26,301 nucleotides of DNA from an uncultured Christensenella sp. (GTDB lineage Bacteria > Bacillota > Clostridia > Christensenellales > UBA1242). The DNA is taken from contig CAJKWP010000008.1 of NCBI GenBank assembly GCA_905203645.1, positions 1 to 26,301 of the forward strand, in the 5' to 3' direction. Position numbers and translations under genes: made by a program. Below, piece after piece: positions 1 to 7,607 of the stretch. Numbering within the stretch: position 1 is the first letter of the stretch; each line of letters opens with the position of its first letter. The notes beneath the pieces were generated by a model. The model did no database searches. It was given only the letters and a program-made list of their open reading frames with translations, and was not told the DNA's origin.

Positions 1-101
1 ATAATTTTTTTAATAATTCATTTTAATCTTCATATTTTTTTTAAGTTTTTTTGTATTTTTGTTGTTAAAAAGGTTCAAAAAGTTGGAAAAAGTAGTTTAT
101 A

Positions 102-131
102 TTTGATTTATGTAGATTTTTGTGCTATTAT
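102..131 (+). promoter_or_regulatory. Promoter with extended -10 for the surface-protein gene at 140
   Basis: A -35-like TTGATT (102-107) lies 18 bases before a -10-like TATTAT (126-131), and TGC directly precedes the -10, giving an extended TGn element. The expected transcription start falls at about 138, two bases before the ATG at 140. No Shine-Dalgarno site lies upstream, so the message is probably leaderless. Bases 1-101 are AT-rich with no other feature seen. Confidence 0.5.
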
Positions 132-139
132 CAATATGA

Positions 140-1072
140 ATGAAAAAGTTGGCTTTTGTAATTGTTGGAGTGTGTTTGGCAGCTGGTTTGATAATGAGCG
201 TCACTGTATTTTTTCCCAAAATAGATAATTTTGGTATCAACAACACTTTTGTAAACAATGGACTTGCAGACGATGCGCAAAGTAATTCTGGCAAGTCAGA
301 TTCTTCAAATGATACAAAAGATACTGACAGTTCCGAAAATGACAATCCACAAGATTTTGATACTCCAAACAATCCTGATGATTCAAACCAACCAGACAAA
401 CCAAATCCAGACAGCCCTGTAAATCCTGATAATCCAGTTGAGCCTGATAATCCTGAAAATCCAGATGAACCAAAGCCAAATAACCCAGACAAACCAAACC
501 TACCCGATATACCTGTCAAAGACGAATACAGTTTTCAAATATTAAAAAATGGAAAGGTGGTGTTTGACAAGGAAAACAAAACCACAATTTACAGTGGAAA
601 ATCAGGAAGCAACTATCTTGTTTATGTATTCAAAATAAATGCAAATTATCATTTTGAAGTCGGTTATTCTGACAATGTTGTCATAACAAAATATGAAATA
701 AACAACTTTGACAAAGTATTTCAATTTTATATTTCAAGTGGAACAAAATTTTGTTTTGTTCTTGATGGCAACACGTACGATTTCGTGTGCGAAGAATACA
801 AGAATTTTTCATATTCTATAAAACTTGCTCGTGGTCAAAACGCAACAGCAGAAAATAATACAGTTGAGTTTTGGGACACCAAGGTTATAAAATTGCAACT
901 GCAAATTTTTGCAAACGGCACTTTGTATGATTGTGACATTGTTGCCGACAAAGAAGTGACAACAAGTGGATATTATATGGTTTTTGAAATCGAAGAAAGC
1001 TGCACAATAAATTTCCATACATCAGACAATAAATTTTCGTTCAATATCAATTTTGTAAAAACAGGCAAATAG
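140..1072 (+). CDS. Membrane-anchored surface protein with Pro/Asn/Asp-rich linker
   Basis: A 310-residue protein of unknown function. Residues 3-25 form one hydrophobic segment after two lysines, which fits an uncleaved anchor or a signal peptide; no lipobox cysteine is visible. Residues about 42-126 are a low-complexity linker rich in Ser/Asp and then in Asn-Pro-Asp/Glu-Pro units, a usual spacer across a Gram-positive wall. Residues about 130-310 form a single globular-looking domain rich in Lys, Phe, Tyr and Asn that I do not recognise. There is no LPXTG motif or C-terminal anchor, so attachment would rest on the N-terminal helix. The ATG at 140 has no Shine-Dalgarno site and sits 8 bases after a -10-like box. 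An alternative ATG at 136 is out of frame. The gene ends inside its own terminator hairpin. Confidence 0.8.
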   Translation: MKKLAFVIVGVCLAAGLIMSVTVFFPKIDNFGINNTFVNNGLADDAQSNSGKSDSSNDTKDTDSSENDNPQDFDTPNNPDDSNQPDKPNPDSPVNPDNPVEPDNPENPDEPKPNNPDKPNLPDIPVKDEYSFQILKNGKVVFDKENKTTIYSGKSGSNYLVYVFKINANYHFEVGYSDNVVITKYEINNFDKVFQFYISSGTKFCFVLDGNTYDFVCEEYKNFSYSIKLARGQNATAENNTVEFWDTKVIKLQLQIFANGTLYDCDIVADKEVTTSGYYMVFEIEESCTINFHTSDNKFSFNINFVKTGK

Positions 1073-1106
1073 TGGCAAGCTGCCAAATATTTGCCTGTTT
1101 TTTTTC
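1057..1106 (+). terminator. Intrinsic terminator overlapping the stop codon
   Basis: Bases 1061-1071 pair perfectly with 1088-1098 (11 bp). Inside lies a second helix, TGGCA 1073-1077 with TGCCA 1081-1085, loop AGC. A run of T follows from 1098. The stop codon TAG (1070-1072) is part of the stem, so the last codons of the surface-protein gene also encode the hairpin. Confidence 0.9.
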
Positions 1107-1118
1107 AATTGCAAATTG

Positions 1119-1147
1119 TTGACTTTTATTGAAAAATCTGTTAATCT
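1119..1147 (+). promoter_or_regulatory. Promoter of the T-box leader and aspS
   Basis: TTGACT (1119-1124), a 17-base spacer and TAATCT (1142-1147), with TGT just before the -10 (extended -10). The predicted start near 1154 falls just upstream of stem I of the T-box leader, which supports the assignment. Confidence 0.55.
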
Positions 1148-1153
1148 AAGTAA

Positions 1154-1350
1154 GAACGTTGATGAAGAGAGTAACTTGCAAAATCGGATTTGACAGTGAG
1201 ATAAGGACAGTGGAAACTTATCATATTCGTTGCAAGCGAAGGACACTTCTGAGTTTTATGTGCAAAGTGGCAAAGAAATTTGCAAGTCAGGTGGCACCGC
1301 GGTATTTTATCGTCCTGACGTCTTGAAAAGATGGGTGTTTTTTTATTTGA
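1154..1350 (+). promoter_or_regulatory. T-box riboswitch, Asp (GAC) specifier, controlling aspS
   Basis: The leader senses uncharged tRNA and controls read-through into aspS. The T-box core AGGTGGCACCGCGG lies at 1289-1302. Stem I can be drawn as GAAG 1164-1167 with CTTC 1246-1249, followed by the conserved AGAGAGTA, then CTTGCA 1175-1180 with TGCAAG 1231-1236. The specifier loop then reads GAA (1238-1240), G, GAC (1242-1244), A, so the specifier is the aspartate codon GAC. The bulge UGGC (1292-1295) would pair with a tRNA ending in GCCA, which fits the G73 discriminator of tRNA-Asp. Antiterminator: GTCAGG 1286-1291 with CCTGAC 1314-1319. Competing terminator: 1311-1315 with 1333-1337 and 1320-1324 with 1328-1332, followed by seven T (1338-1344). 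Confidence 0.93.
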
Positions 1351-1376
1351 AAAAACACAAAAAAAGGAGAGTAAAA

Positions 1377-2660
1377 ATGATTACACAAATTTCAAATCTT
1401 GAGGAAGGAAGAGTAAAATTTCACGGCATGATTGATACAATACGTGACAAAAAGAGCATGCAATTTGTTGTTTTGAAAGATTTTTCCGGAAAAATTCAGG
1501 TGACTGTTGAAAAAGAAAAATATCCACAAGTCGCCGAAGTTTTCAGTCATTTGATTGCAAATGCAACTGTTGAAGTGACTGGCGAACTTGTAAAAAGCGA
1601 ATATGTCAAACTTGGCGGAAGAGAAGTTTTGGCTGATGGAGTTGTTGTTACAAGTACAGCCGAAGCAAGTCCTATTTTGGAAGATACGGGCATTGACCAA
1701 AGAATAGATTACAGATGGATAGATTTGCGTCAAGACAAAAATATTTTGATGTTCAAAGTTCAAACCGAATTTACAAGGTCACTCCGTGATTATTGTTTGC
1801 AACGTGATTTTGTTGAAATTCATTCACCAAAACTTATTGGTGCGGCAAGTGAATCAGGTTCAGATGTTTTTGAAGTAAAATATTTTGATACAAAAGCATA
1901 TTTGGCACAAAGTCCACAATTTTACAAACAAATGGCAATAAGTGGCGGACTTGGAAGAGTATTTGAAGTTGGTCCTGTTTTCAGGGCAGAAAAATCGCAT
2001 TCACGCAAACACGCAACCGAATTTACTGGTTTTGACTTGGAAGTTTCCAATATAGAAAGTTTTGAAGATGTTATGACCTTGGAAGAAGAAATGCTTGCTT
2101 ACGCACTCAAAAACATAAACGAAAAATACGGCGAAGAAATCAAAAGGTTGTTTGGAATAGACGTTGTTGTTCCTTCATTGCCATTCCCAAGGATAAAATT
2201 GAAAGACCTTTATATTGAACTTGAAAAACGTTATGGATACACAATTCCAGAAAGCGAACAAGACGATTTGTCAACCGAAGGCGAAAAACTTTGCAGACAA
2301 TTTGCAAAAGACGTTTTTGGACACGAATTTTTGTTCGTAACCGATTTTGGACCAAAGAAACGTGCATTCTATCACCTCAGAAAAGACGGAATTCCACAAG
2401 GATATGACCTTATTTGGAAGGGCGTTGAAATTACAACAGGTGCACAAAGGGAACACAGATACGAAATCTTGAAACAACAAGCCGAAGAAAAGGGTTTGGC
2501 AAAAGACGTTGAATTTTATTTGCAATTCTTCAAATACGGATGCCCACCACACGGCGGTTTTGGACTTGGACTTGACAGAATATTGATGAATATGCTTGAA
2601 CTTCCAAGTATAAAAGAAGCAATGTTTGTATTCCGTGGACCAGAAAGAATCACACCTTAA
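1377..2660 (+). CDS. aspS: Aspartyl-tRNA synthetase, short archaeal type (AspS2-like)
   Basis: A class II synthetase of 427 residues that charges tRNA with aspartate. The N-terminal OB-fold anticodon domain spans about residues 1-95. Motif 1 is near 145-154, motif 2 is the FRAEKSHSRKHATEF region near 202-216 followed by FDLEVS, and motif 3 is GGFGLGLDRI at 393-402. The usual bacterial enzyme is about 590 residues with a GAD insertion domain; that domain is absent here and the motifs read like archaeal AspRS. Archaeal-type bacterial AspRS2 enzymes are often non-discriminating and also make Asp-tRNA-Asn for GatCAB; whether this one does cannot be told from sequence alone, and no gat genes are in the window. 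The start at 1377 is chosen for AAAAAGGAGAG upstream; the in-frame TTG at 1230 lies inside the T-box leader and is rejected. Confidence 0.95.
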   Translation: MITQISNLEEGRVKFHGMIDTIRDKKSMQFVVLKDFSGKIQVTVEKEKYPQVAEVFSHLIANATVEVTGELVKSEYVKLGGREVLADGVVVTSTAEASPILEDTGIDQRIDYRWIDLRQDKNILMFKVQTEFTRSLRDYCLQRDFVEIHSPKLIGAASESGSDVFEVKYFDTKAYLAQSPQFYKQMAISGGLGRVFEVGPVFRAEKSHSRKHATEFTGFDLEVSNIESFEDVMTLEEEMLAYALKNINEKYGEEIKRLFGIDVVVPSLPFPRIKLKDLYIELEKRYGYTIPESEQDDLSTEGEKLCRQFAKDVFGHEFLFVTDFGPKKRAFYHLRKDGIPQGYDLIWKGVEITTGAQREHRYEILKQQAEEKGLAKDVEFYLQFFKYGCPPHGGFGLGLDRILMNMLELPSIKEAMFVFRGPERITP

Positions 2661-2670
2661 AAACAAACAC

Positions 2671-2701
2671 AAAAAAACTCTATGAATCATAGAGTTTTTT
2701 G
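2671..2701. terminator. Bidirectional terminator between aspS and the lipoprotein gene
   Basis: ACTCTATG (2677-2684) pairs with CATAGAGT (2688-2695), loop AAT. The stem is flanked by A7 on the left and T6 on the right, so it can stop transcription from aspS (plus) and from the convergent lipoprotein gene (minus). Confidence 0.92.
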
Positions 2702-2714
2702 TTTGTTTTGTATA

Positions 2715-3776
2715 TCAAATTGCTTTTATTGTAAGCGATGAGTTTGGTGTTACGAAAGTTAATTTTTTGTTTTTGTATTGATTGTAACCTGTCTGAGATG
2801 AACCTTCGCCGATGCTTTGCATAAGATTGAACCAAACTGAATTTGCCGAGTTTTCTTCGTCGATAACGCCAATGCTTAATGAGTAACGATGAGTAACGGC
2901 GTATTCCATAGTAATTGTTATAAGGTTATTTTCTGCTTTTTGATTTTTGAAAAATTGATAGCTTTTGCAATTCATTCCATTTACGTGGTCAAGATCGCTT
3001 ATTCCAATATAAAAATCACTGTTTGTGTATTTTGTATCAAGTTCAGAAATATTAAAAATAAGAGTTTCGGTCCATGTTTCGACTTGTATAACGTCGTCAA
3101 CTGTGATTTTGAATACAAGTTTGCCTTTTTGCGACGTGCTGTTGCCGTTTGTAAAATTGATTTCAAGCCAACTGTAACCTTTGCTTACTTTTGAAGTGTC
3201 AATATATATGTCGGCACCGATAATCATATTGCTTGAAGATGTAATTCGTCCTTCAATTCTGATTGCATTTTTTGGAATAGCATTTTGATTTGAAGAATAA
3301 ATTGATTTGCGAAGGATTGTCATAAATGAACCGTTCATCGGTGCGTAAAGATCAATTTCGCCAGTGTTAGGCACTATAATTTTTGTGTTGGATTTGTCAA
3401 AAGAAACAAAGGGTTTTGAAGTGTTGTCGCTTGCAAGTTGTTCTTCAAATTCTTCCAAAACCGCAGAAACTGTTGTATCCTTGGCTGGCATCAAAAATGT
3501 AAAGGTGCCGTCAGAATTTTGAGTTGCGGTTTGAGTGCCATATTTTATTGCCACAAGTTTTTTGTCAAAAGTGTTGAGCGTTGCTGAAATCGTTATTTGT
3601 TCAAACGCCTTGGCATTTGTTTTGTCAGCCGAAAGCGAATATTCGGTTGATTGGGTAAGAGTCAGTGCGTAGGTTGGAGTAGTTTGGTCTGATGGAGTGT
3701 CATCACCACAAGCAACAAAGACAAGTGAGCAAAGTGTGCAAACAAGTATTGCTAAAAGAAATTTAATTTTTTTCAT
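2715..3776 (-). CDS. Putative lipoprotein of unknown function
   Basis: A 353-residue protein. The N-terminus is a lipoprotein signal: MKKIKF, a hydrophobic run, then VFVAC with Cys23 as the likely lipid-modified residue, followed by Gly-Asp-Asp and a Thr/Pro-rich spacer. Residues about 34-100 form a beta-rich module ending in a FLMPAKDTTVSAVLEE stretch, a pattern common in bacterial surface repeat domains. The rest is beta-rich and unrecognised; its end (LTFVTPNSSLTIKAI) echoes the first module. The start at 3776 is chosen because AAAAGGAGA sits a few bases upstream; a longer in-frame start at 3821 overlaps the -35 box and is rejected. It lies 71 bases downstream of the antiporter gene but has a promoter of its own. 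Confidence 0.85.
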   Translation of the reverse strand: MKKIKFLLAILVCTLCSLVFVACGDDTPSDQTTPTYALTLTQSTEYSLSADKTNAKAFEQITISATLNTFDKKLVAIKYGTQTATQNSDGTFTFLMPAKDTTVSAVLEEFEEQLASDNTSKPFVSFDKSNTKIIVPNTGEIDLYAPMNGSFMTILRKSIYSSNQNAIPKNAIRIEGRITSSSNMIIGADIYIDTSKVSKGYSWLEINFTNGNSTSQKGKLVFKITVDDVIQVETWTETLIFNISELDTKYTNSDFYIGISDLDHVNGMNCKSYQFFKNQKAENNLITITMEYAVTHRYSLSIGVIDEENSANSVWFNLMQSIGEGSSQTGYNQYKNKKLTFVTPNSSLTIKAI

Positions 3777-3793
3777 TTTTTCTCCTTTTTTGT

Positions 3794-3821
3794 ATATTAA
3801 CATATTTTGAAGTTGTTTCAA
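3794..3821 (-). promoter_or_regulatory. Promoter of the lipoprotein gene
   Basis: On the minus strand, TTGAAA (3821-3816), a 16-base spacer and TAATAT (3799-3794), with TGT directly before the -10 (extended -10). The start would lie about 10 bases before the AAAAGGAGA ribosome binding site. Confidence 0.5.
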
Positions 3822-3847
3822 ACAAATTGAAAAATAATCACGACATT

Positions 3848-5293
3848 TTATTCTTTTTCAGTGGGTTCTGTTTGTGACAAAGATTGTTCTTGCAAGATTT
3901 CTTTGGTAGTGGTGTTTGCAAATTCGCTTTCAAGCATATCATTGTCCAAAGTGGTTTCAAGCGGGGTGGGTTGCTTTGGGATAATTTCTTCAGGAATTTT
4001 GATTTTTGCCAAATTGTTTTTTCGCATTGTTTTTTGCTTTTTTTGTTGTCCGATTTCTTTTATATAATTTTCCATCGGAGTTGGCGTTTTTGGCAAATAT
4101 CTTGGATCGATTTGCGAACATTTGAAAATGGCAAATTTTGCTGACAATGGTCCAACCAATTCGTAAAGAATTCCAGATGTCAAAATTATTGTTGAAACAA
4201 GTGTTGCTGTTTCGGTTGACAAAACACGGCAAGCAATCGCCGAAAGACCGATTGAAACACCTGCTTGTGGAATAAGCGCAAGACCAAGATAAAGTTTTGT
4301 TTGTTTGTCTTGTTTTGTAACCATTCCGCCAAGATATGTTCCGCCAACTTTTCCAACTATTCTTGTCAAAAAATAGCAAAGTCCCACCAGACCGATAGAG
4401 CCCAGAAGGGTGATATCAAAATTCATTCCCGAAACTACAAAGAAAATCAAAAGTATAGGTGGGGTAAACGAACCTACTACTTTGAAAATTTCACTGTCGC
4501 CTTTTGCTGTAACGTACGTTGCTCCAAGTGCCATGCACGACAGCAGTGGTGAAACGTTTAAAAGGCAACAAACCGCAGTAAGTGCAAACAAAACTGCAAA
4601 TGTCATAATAAGTCGGCTGTCCATAGAATGTTTGTTATTGAACAATTTTTTAAGCATAAATCCCAAACCTATGCCAAGTGCAATGGTCAGTAAGGTGTAA
4701 GCAATTGGAAGAAGGGTTTGCCAAATTGAAAGTGAATTGTCGATTGTTTGTACAATTGCCAAAGTAATGTTGAATATCAAAAGGCCGATAATATTGTCCA
4801 AAGCAATAACTTGGACAAGGTTGTCAACAAATTGTCCACTTGCACGATATTGTCTTATGGTCATAAGGGTTGAAGTTGGTGCCGTGCAACATGCAATGCT
4901 TGCAAGTATAATCGATGATTGAAACGAAAGTCCAAAAGCAAAATACATCAAAATGTATATCAAAATTCCTGACAGTAAACTTTCAAACAAGGTAATAATA
5001 ACCGACTTTTTGCCTTGTGATTTGAAAACTGAAAAATTTATATATTTTCCAACGCCAAAAGCGATAAAGGCGACAGCAATATCTGTCAAAAAGGCAAAGT
5101 TTGGCAAGATTGATTGTGGGATAATGTTCAAAACGTAAGGCCCAATCAAAATACCAGCCAAAATGTATCCTGTTACATTTGGCAATTTGCAAAGTTTTGT
5201 AAGTCTGCTCATCAAAAAGCCAGCAATAATTATTATTGCCAGACTGACAATTACAAGTGCGGTTGGGTTTGTTTCAAAAAGATATTCAAGCAT
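3848..5293 (-). CDS. Cation:proton antiporter, CPA2 family
   Basis: A 481-residue integral membrane protein. About twelve hydrophobic segments fill residues 10-395, in the pattern of the Na+/H+ exchanger fold (KefB/NapA-type, CPA2), including the early RLTKLCKLPNVTGYILAGILIGP stretch (residues about 30-52) typical of the family. It would exchange Na+ or K+ for protons across the cytoplasmic membrane; the ion cannot be deduced. No TrkA-N or universal-stress domain follows. Instead there is a hydrophilic, Lys/Glu/Gln/Pro-rich tail of about 75 residues (from about 405) with two similar TPMENY / TPLETT segments. A GGAGC site lies six bases before the ATG. It starts 26 bases after the end of trpS and is probably cotranscribed with it. 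Confidence 0.9.
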   Translation of the reverse strand: MLEYLFETNPTALVIVSLAIIIIAGFLMSRLTKLCKLPNVTGYILAGILIGPYVLNIIPQSILPNFAFLTDIAVAFIAFGVGKYINFSVFKSQGKKSVIITLFESLLSGILIYILMYFAFGLSFQSSIILASIACCTAPTSTLMTIRQYRASGQFVDNLVQVIALDNIIGLLIFNITLAIVQTIDNSLSIWQTLLPIAYTLLTIALGIGLGFMLKKLFNNKHSMDSRLIMTFAVLFALTAVCCLLNVSPLLSCMALGATYVTAKGDSEIFKVVGSFTPPILLIFFVVSGMNFDITLLGSIGLVGLCYFLTRIVGKVGGTYLGGMVTKQDKQTKLYLGLALIPQAGVSIGLSAIACRVLSTETATLVSTIILTSGILYELVGPLSAKFAIFKCSQIDPRYLPKTPTPMENYIKEIGQQKKQKTMRKNNLAKIKIPEEIIPKQPTPLETTLDNDMLESEFANTTTKEILQEQSLSQTEPTEKE

Positions 5294-5319
5294 TTTTGCT
5301 CCGTTTTGCTTTTGTCAAA

Positions 5320-6318
5320 TTAAAATACGCCGATTGCGTTGCGAACACGCAAAATTGTTTCTTGCGCTATTTTTATTGCTTTTTCGCCACCATTTTTCAA
5401 AATGGATTTTACTATGTCGGGGTTCTGCATATAGTATTCATATTTTTCACGAATCGGGGTCAAAACTTGATTTGCCCTTTGGAAAAGCAATTCTTTTGCT
5501 TCTGCCCATGAAATACCTTTGGCAAAACGTTCGGCAATTTGTTGTTGTTCCTGTTTGTTAAAGAACAATCTTATATATTCAAACAGCGTGCAATTTGTAT
5601 CTTTTGGTTGGTCGGGAAGGGTGCTGTCGGTTTTTATTGAAAATATTTTTTTGCGAAGTTCCGCTTCGGGACAGAAAATTTCGATTGTATTGTTGTAACT
5701 TTTGCTCATCTTTCTGCCGTCAAGTCCAGGGATAGTTGCTACGTTTTGGTCAATATCGGCATTTGGCATAACAAGGGTGTTTCCATAACGTTTGTTGAAA
5801 TATTTTGCTATGTCCCTTGCAATTTCAACGTGTTGTTTTTGGTCCAAACCAACTGGGATGAAATTTGAGTTCATAAGCAAAATGTCGCTTGCCATAAGAA
5901 TTGGATAGCAAAAAAGTCCCATATTCACATCGTTGTCATCATCGTTGCCATCTTCACGATTTTTTTCGACCTTTGCTTTGTATGCGTGCGCACGGTTCAA
6001 AAGCCCTTTTGGTGTCACGTTTGAAAGTATTGTTGCAAGTTCAAATGTTTGTGGAATGTCAGATTGTTGATAAAAGACAACTTTGTCTGGATCAAGTCCG
6101 CAAGCAAGCCAAATAGAAGCCAACATAAGTGAATTTTGTTTGAGTGTCTTTGCTTCTTCAACCGTGGTGAGAGCGTGATAATCTGCCAAAAAACAAAAAT
6201 AATTGTATTGGTCTTGACCTTCATTTATTTTTTGAATCATAGGTTTGATTGCGCCAAAATAATTGCCGATATGTGGTCTGCCTGTTGGTTTTATGCCAGT
6301 AAGATAGGTCTTTTTCAT
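5320..6318 (-). CDS. trpS: Tryptophanyl-tRNA synthetase
   Basis: A class I synthetase of 332 residues, the usual length for bacterial TrpRS, charging tRNA-Trp in the cytoplasm. The HIGH-type signature is PHIGNY at residues 15-20 and the KMSKS signature is at 203-207. The family segment GLFCYPILMASDILL is at about 134-148 and GLDQKQHVEIARDIA at about 157-171. A small acidic insertion (residues about 123-131, GNDDDNDVN) precedes the conserved GLF segment. The start is supported by GGAGC eleven bases upstream. The gene is first in a probable trpS-antiporter unit. No T-box or trp attenuator is visible in the 75 bases before it. Confidence 0.97.
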   Translation of the reverse strand: MKKTYLTGIKPTGRPHIGNYFGAIKPMIQKINEGQDQYNYFCFLADYHALTTVEEAKTLKQNSLMLASIWLACGLDPDKVVFYQQSDIPQTFELATILSNVTPKGLLNRAHAYKAKVEKNREDGNDDDNDVNMGLFCYPILMASDILLMNSNFIPVGLDQKQHVEIARDIAKYFNKRYGNTLVMPNADIDQNVATIPGLDGRKMSKSYNNTIEIFCPEAELRKKIFSIKTDSTLPDQPKDTNCTLFEYIRLFFNKQEQQQIAERFAKGISWAEAKELLFQRANQVLTPIREKYEYYMQNPDIVKSILKNGGEKAIKIAQETILRVRNAIGVF

Positions 6319-6341
6319 ATATATTTTGCTCCGTATAAAAT

Positions 6342-6371
6342 ATGATACAAAAATATATACAAAAAAGTCAA
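6342..6371 (-). promoter_or_regulatory. Promoter of trpS
   Basis: On the minus strand, TTGACT (6371-6366), an 18-base spacer and TATCAT (6347-6342). It sits in the 75-base gap between the end of spoIIP and trpS, in which I see no terminator. Confidence 0.45.
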
Positions 6372-6393
6372 ATCAAACTTTGCAAAAATACCT

Positions 6394-7494
6394 TTACAAC
6401 TGTTTTTTTTCTTTGTTTGTCGTCATTTTTGAATATACAAAGTAAACAAGTGTGCCAAGAGAAGCCAAAAATATGGTTATCAAAAGAAGAACGGGGAATA
6501 TATTTGTTTTATTTTGGGTGTTGTTCCCAAGCGTTTGGTCAATAGTTTTGTTTTGACTTGAAAGGTCACCAATTATCAAGTTTCCTTTTTCATCAACTGT
6601 GGTTGCAAACAAAGTTGTGACAATTACATTTGCAAGTTCGGGAACACTGTCCATAACAAGTTCCTTTTCGATTGTGTATGTGCCCATTTCAAACAAAAGT
6701 GCTTTTTCTGAAAGATTTTGATTGTAATTTCCTTTTGCATAGTAAATGTCAGCAAACAACCATGGGCAGATTACGTCTGCTACCGACATAAGATATTTTG
6801 CAAATTTCAAGTTTTGTTCTTTGTTTGGATTTGCTTGTCCAACGACAATTCGGATTTGACTCCGTTCTTTGCCATCGACTTTTGTTGCATAACACGACCT
6901 TGATACTCCGTCGCGGTGGATATCAAAAATAGCGTTGGGATTGCCATCCAAAAGTTTTTGTGCAGTGACTTTGCTTCGAGTGTATGCTGAAGAGTTATGA
7001 GGGATGTGCAATGTTTCGTCGATTGTTATGTTTACACCTTTTTGCCTTAGATAATATGCCAAGCGATTTGCGACATCATGTATTCCACCTTTGCCATAGA
7101 TACTGTCGGTTCCATCTCCGTCAAGATAACATTCGTCGTTGTGGGTCATATAAAGCCCAATTTTTTTGCCATTTGCATTTATATTTGAAAATGTTTTTTT
7201 TGTTATCATTGGTCTGTCTTGACTTTCCAATTTTTTGACCTTTGCTTTGAGTGTGGTTTCATCAACCATATACACTTCATACTCGTCAAAATCTTTTGTG
7301 ATTATTATGTCACCAACACAAACTTGCGGACGTTCAAAAAGCAAAGTATCGCCTTCAAAAATTTGATAATTTTGTTCAAATATTTCTTGTATTGCAAAAC
7401 TTTGTTTTGTTGAAGTTATGCACAAAAAAGATGAGCATAAAATTGCCAAAATCAATACAAGTGTCAAATATTGTAATTTTTTGTAGTTTTTCAT
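6394..7494 (-). CDS. spoIIP: Stage II sporulation protein P (SpoIIP)-type peptidoglycan hydrolase
   Basis: A 366-residue membrane-anchored cell-wall hydrolase. In spore formers SpoIIP works with SpoIID and SpoIIM to thin septal peptidoglycan and drive engulfment. The family core is visible: MTHNDE with His118, the segment HDVANRLAYYLRQKGV (139-154), YTRSK at 171-175, FDIHRD with His193, and LLFEMGT with Glu269; these correspond to the conserved metal/catalytic His, His and Glu of SpoIIP. Residues about 8-25 are an N-terminal membrane segment. Unusually, a second hydrophobic segment lies near the C-terminus (residues about 332-354). Residues about 45-95 form a small beta-rich module before the catalytic domain. 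The start at 7494 is chosen because the protein then opens with a normal anchor; it has no Shine-Dalgarno site. Confidence 0.93.
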   Translation of the reverse strand: MKNYKKLQYLTLVLILAILCSSFLCITSTKQSFAIQEIFEQNYQIFEGDTLLFERPQVCVGDIIITKDFDEYEVYMVDETTLKAKVKKLESQDRPMITKKTFSNINANGKKIGLYMTHNDECYLDGDGTDSIYGKGGIHDVANRLAYYLRQKGVNITIDETLHIPHNSSAYTRSKVTAQKLLDGNPNAIFDIHRDGVSRSCYATKVDGKERSQIRIVVGQANPNKEQNLKFAKYLMSVADVICPWLFADIYYAKGNYNQNLSEKALLFEMGTYTIEKELVMDSVPELANVIVTTLFATTVDEKGNLIIGDLSSQNKTIDQTLGNNTQNKTNIFPVLLLITIFLASLGTLVYFVYSKMTTNKEKKQL

Positions 7495-7507
7495 GGCATT
7501 AGTTTGT

Positions 7508-7536
7508 ACAATATAAAAATAAATATTACATAATGC
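7508..7536 (-). promoter_or_regulatory. spoIIP: Possible SigmaE-like promoter of spoIIP
   Basis: On the minus strand, GCATTAT (7536-7530), a 14-base spacer and TATATTGT (7515-7508) resemble the mother-cell SigmaE pattern (ATA-type -35, CATANNNT-type -10), the factor that drives spoIIP in Bacillus subtilis. Both boxes deviate from consensus and the region is AT-rich, so this is tentative. The start would be only a few bases before the ATG. Confidence 0.3.
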
Positions 7537-7570
7537 AAACTTTTTTGCAGTCGTTTTGAAACAAAATTTG

Positions 7571-7599
7571 TTGCAAGTATTATTTTTGTTTGGTATAAT
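7571..7599 (+). promoter_or_regulatory. lepB: Strong extended -10 promoter of lepB
   Basis: TTGCAA (7571-7576), exactly 17 bases, then a consensus TATAAT (7594-7599) preceded by TGG (extended -10). The expected start at about 7606 is at the ATG at 7608, so the transcript would be essentially leaderless. It probably drives the whole lepB-degV-cca-rmuC-yhhN run. Confidence 0.75.
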
Positions 7600-7607
7600 A
7601 TCTTGAA

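Noticed and set aside
97..519. A 140-residue minus-strand open frame rich in Gly, Leu, Ser and Phe.
   Set aside because: It is the antisense reading of the Asn/Pro/Asp-rich linker of the plus-strand surface protein; its repeat character comes entirely from that linker and it has no ribosome binding site.
1230..1376. N-terminal extension of AspRS from an upstream TTG in frame.
   Set aside because: The stretch is the T-box leader (specifier loop, T-box core and terminator), and a clear ribosome binding site precedes the ATG at 1377.
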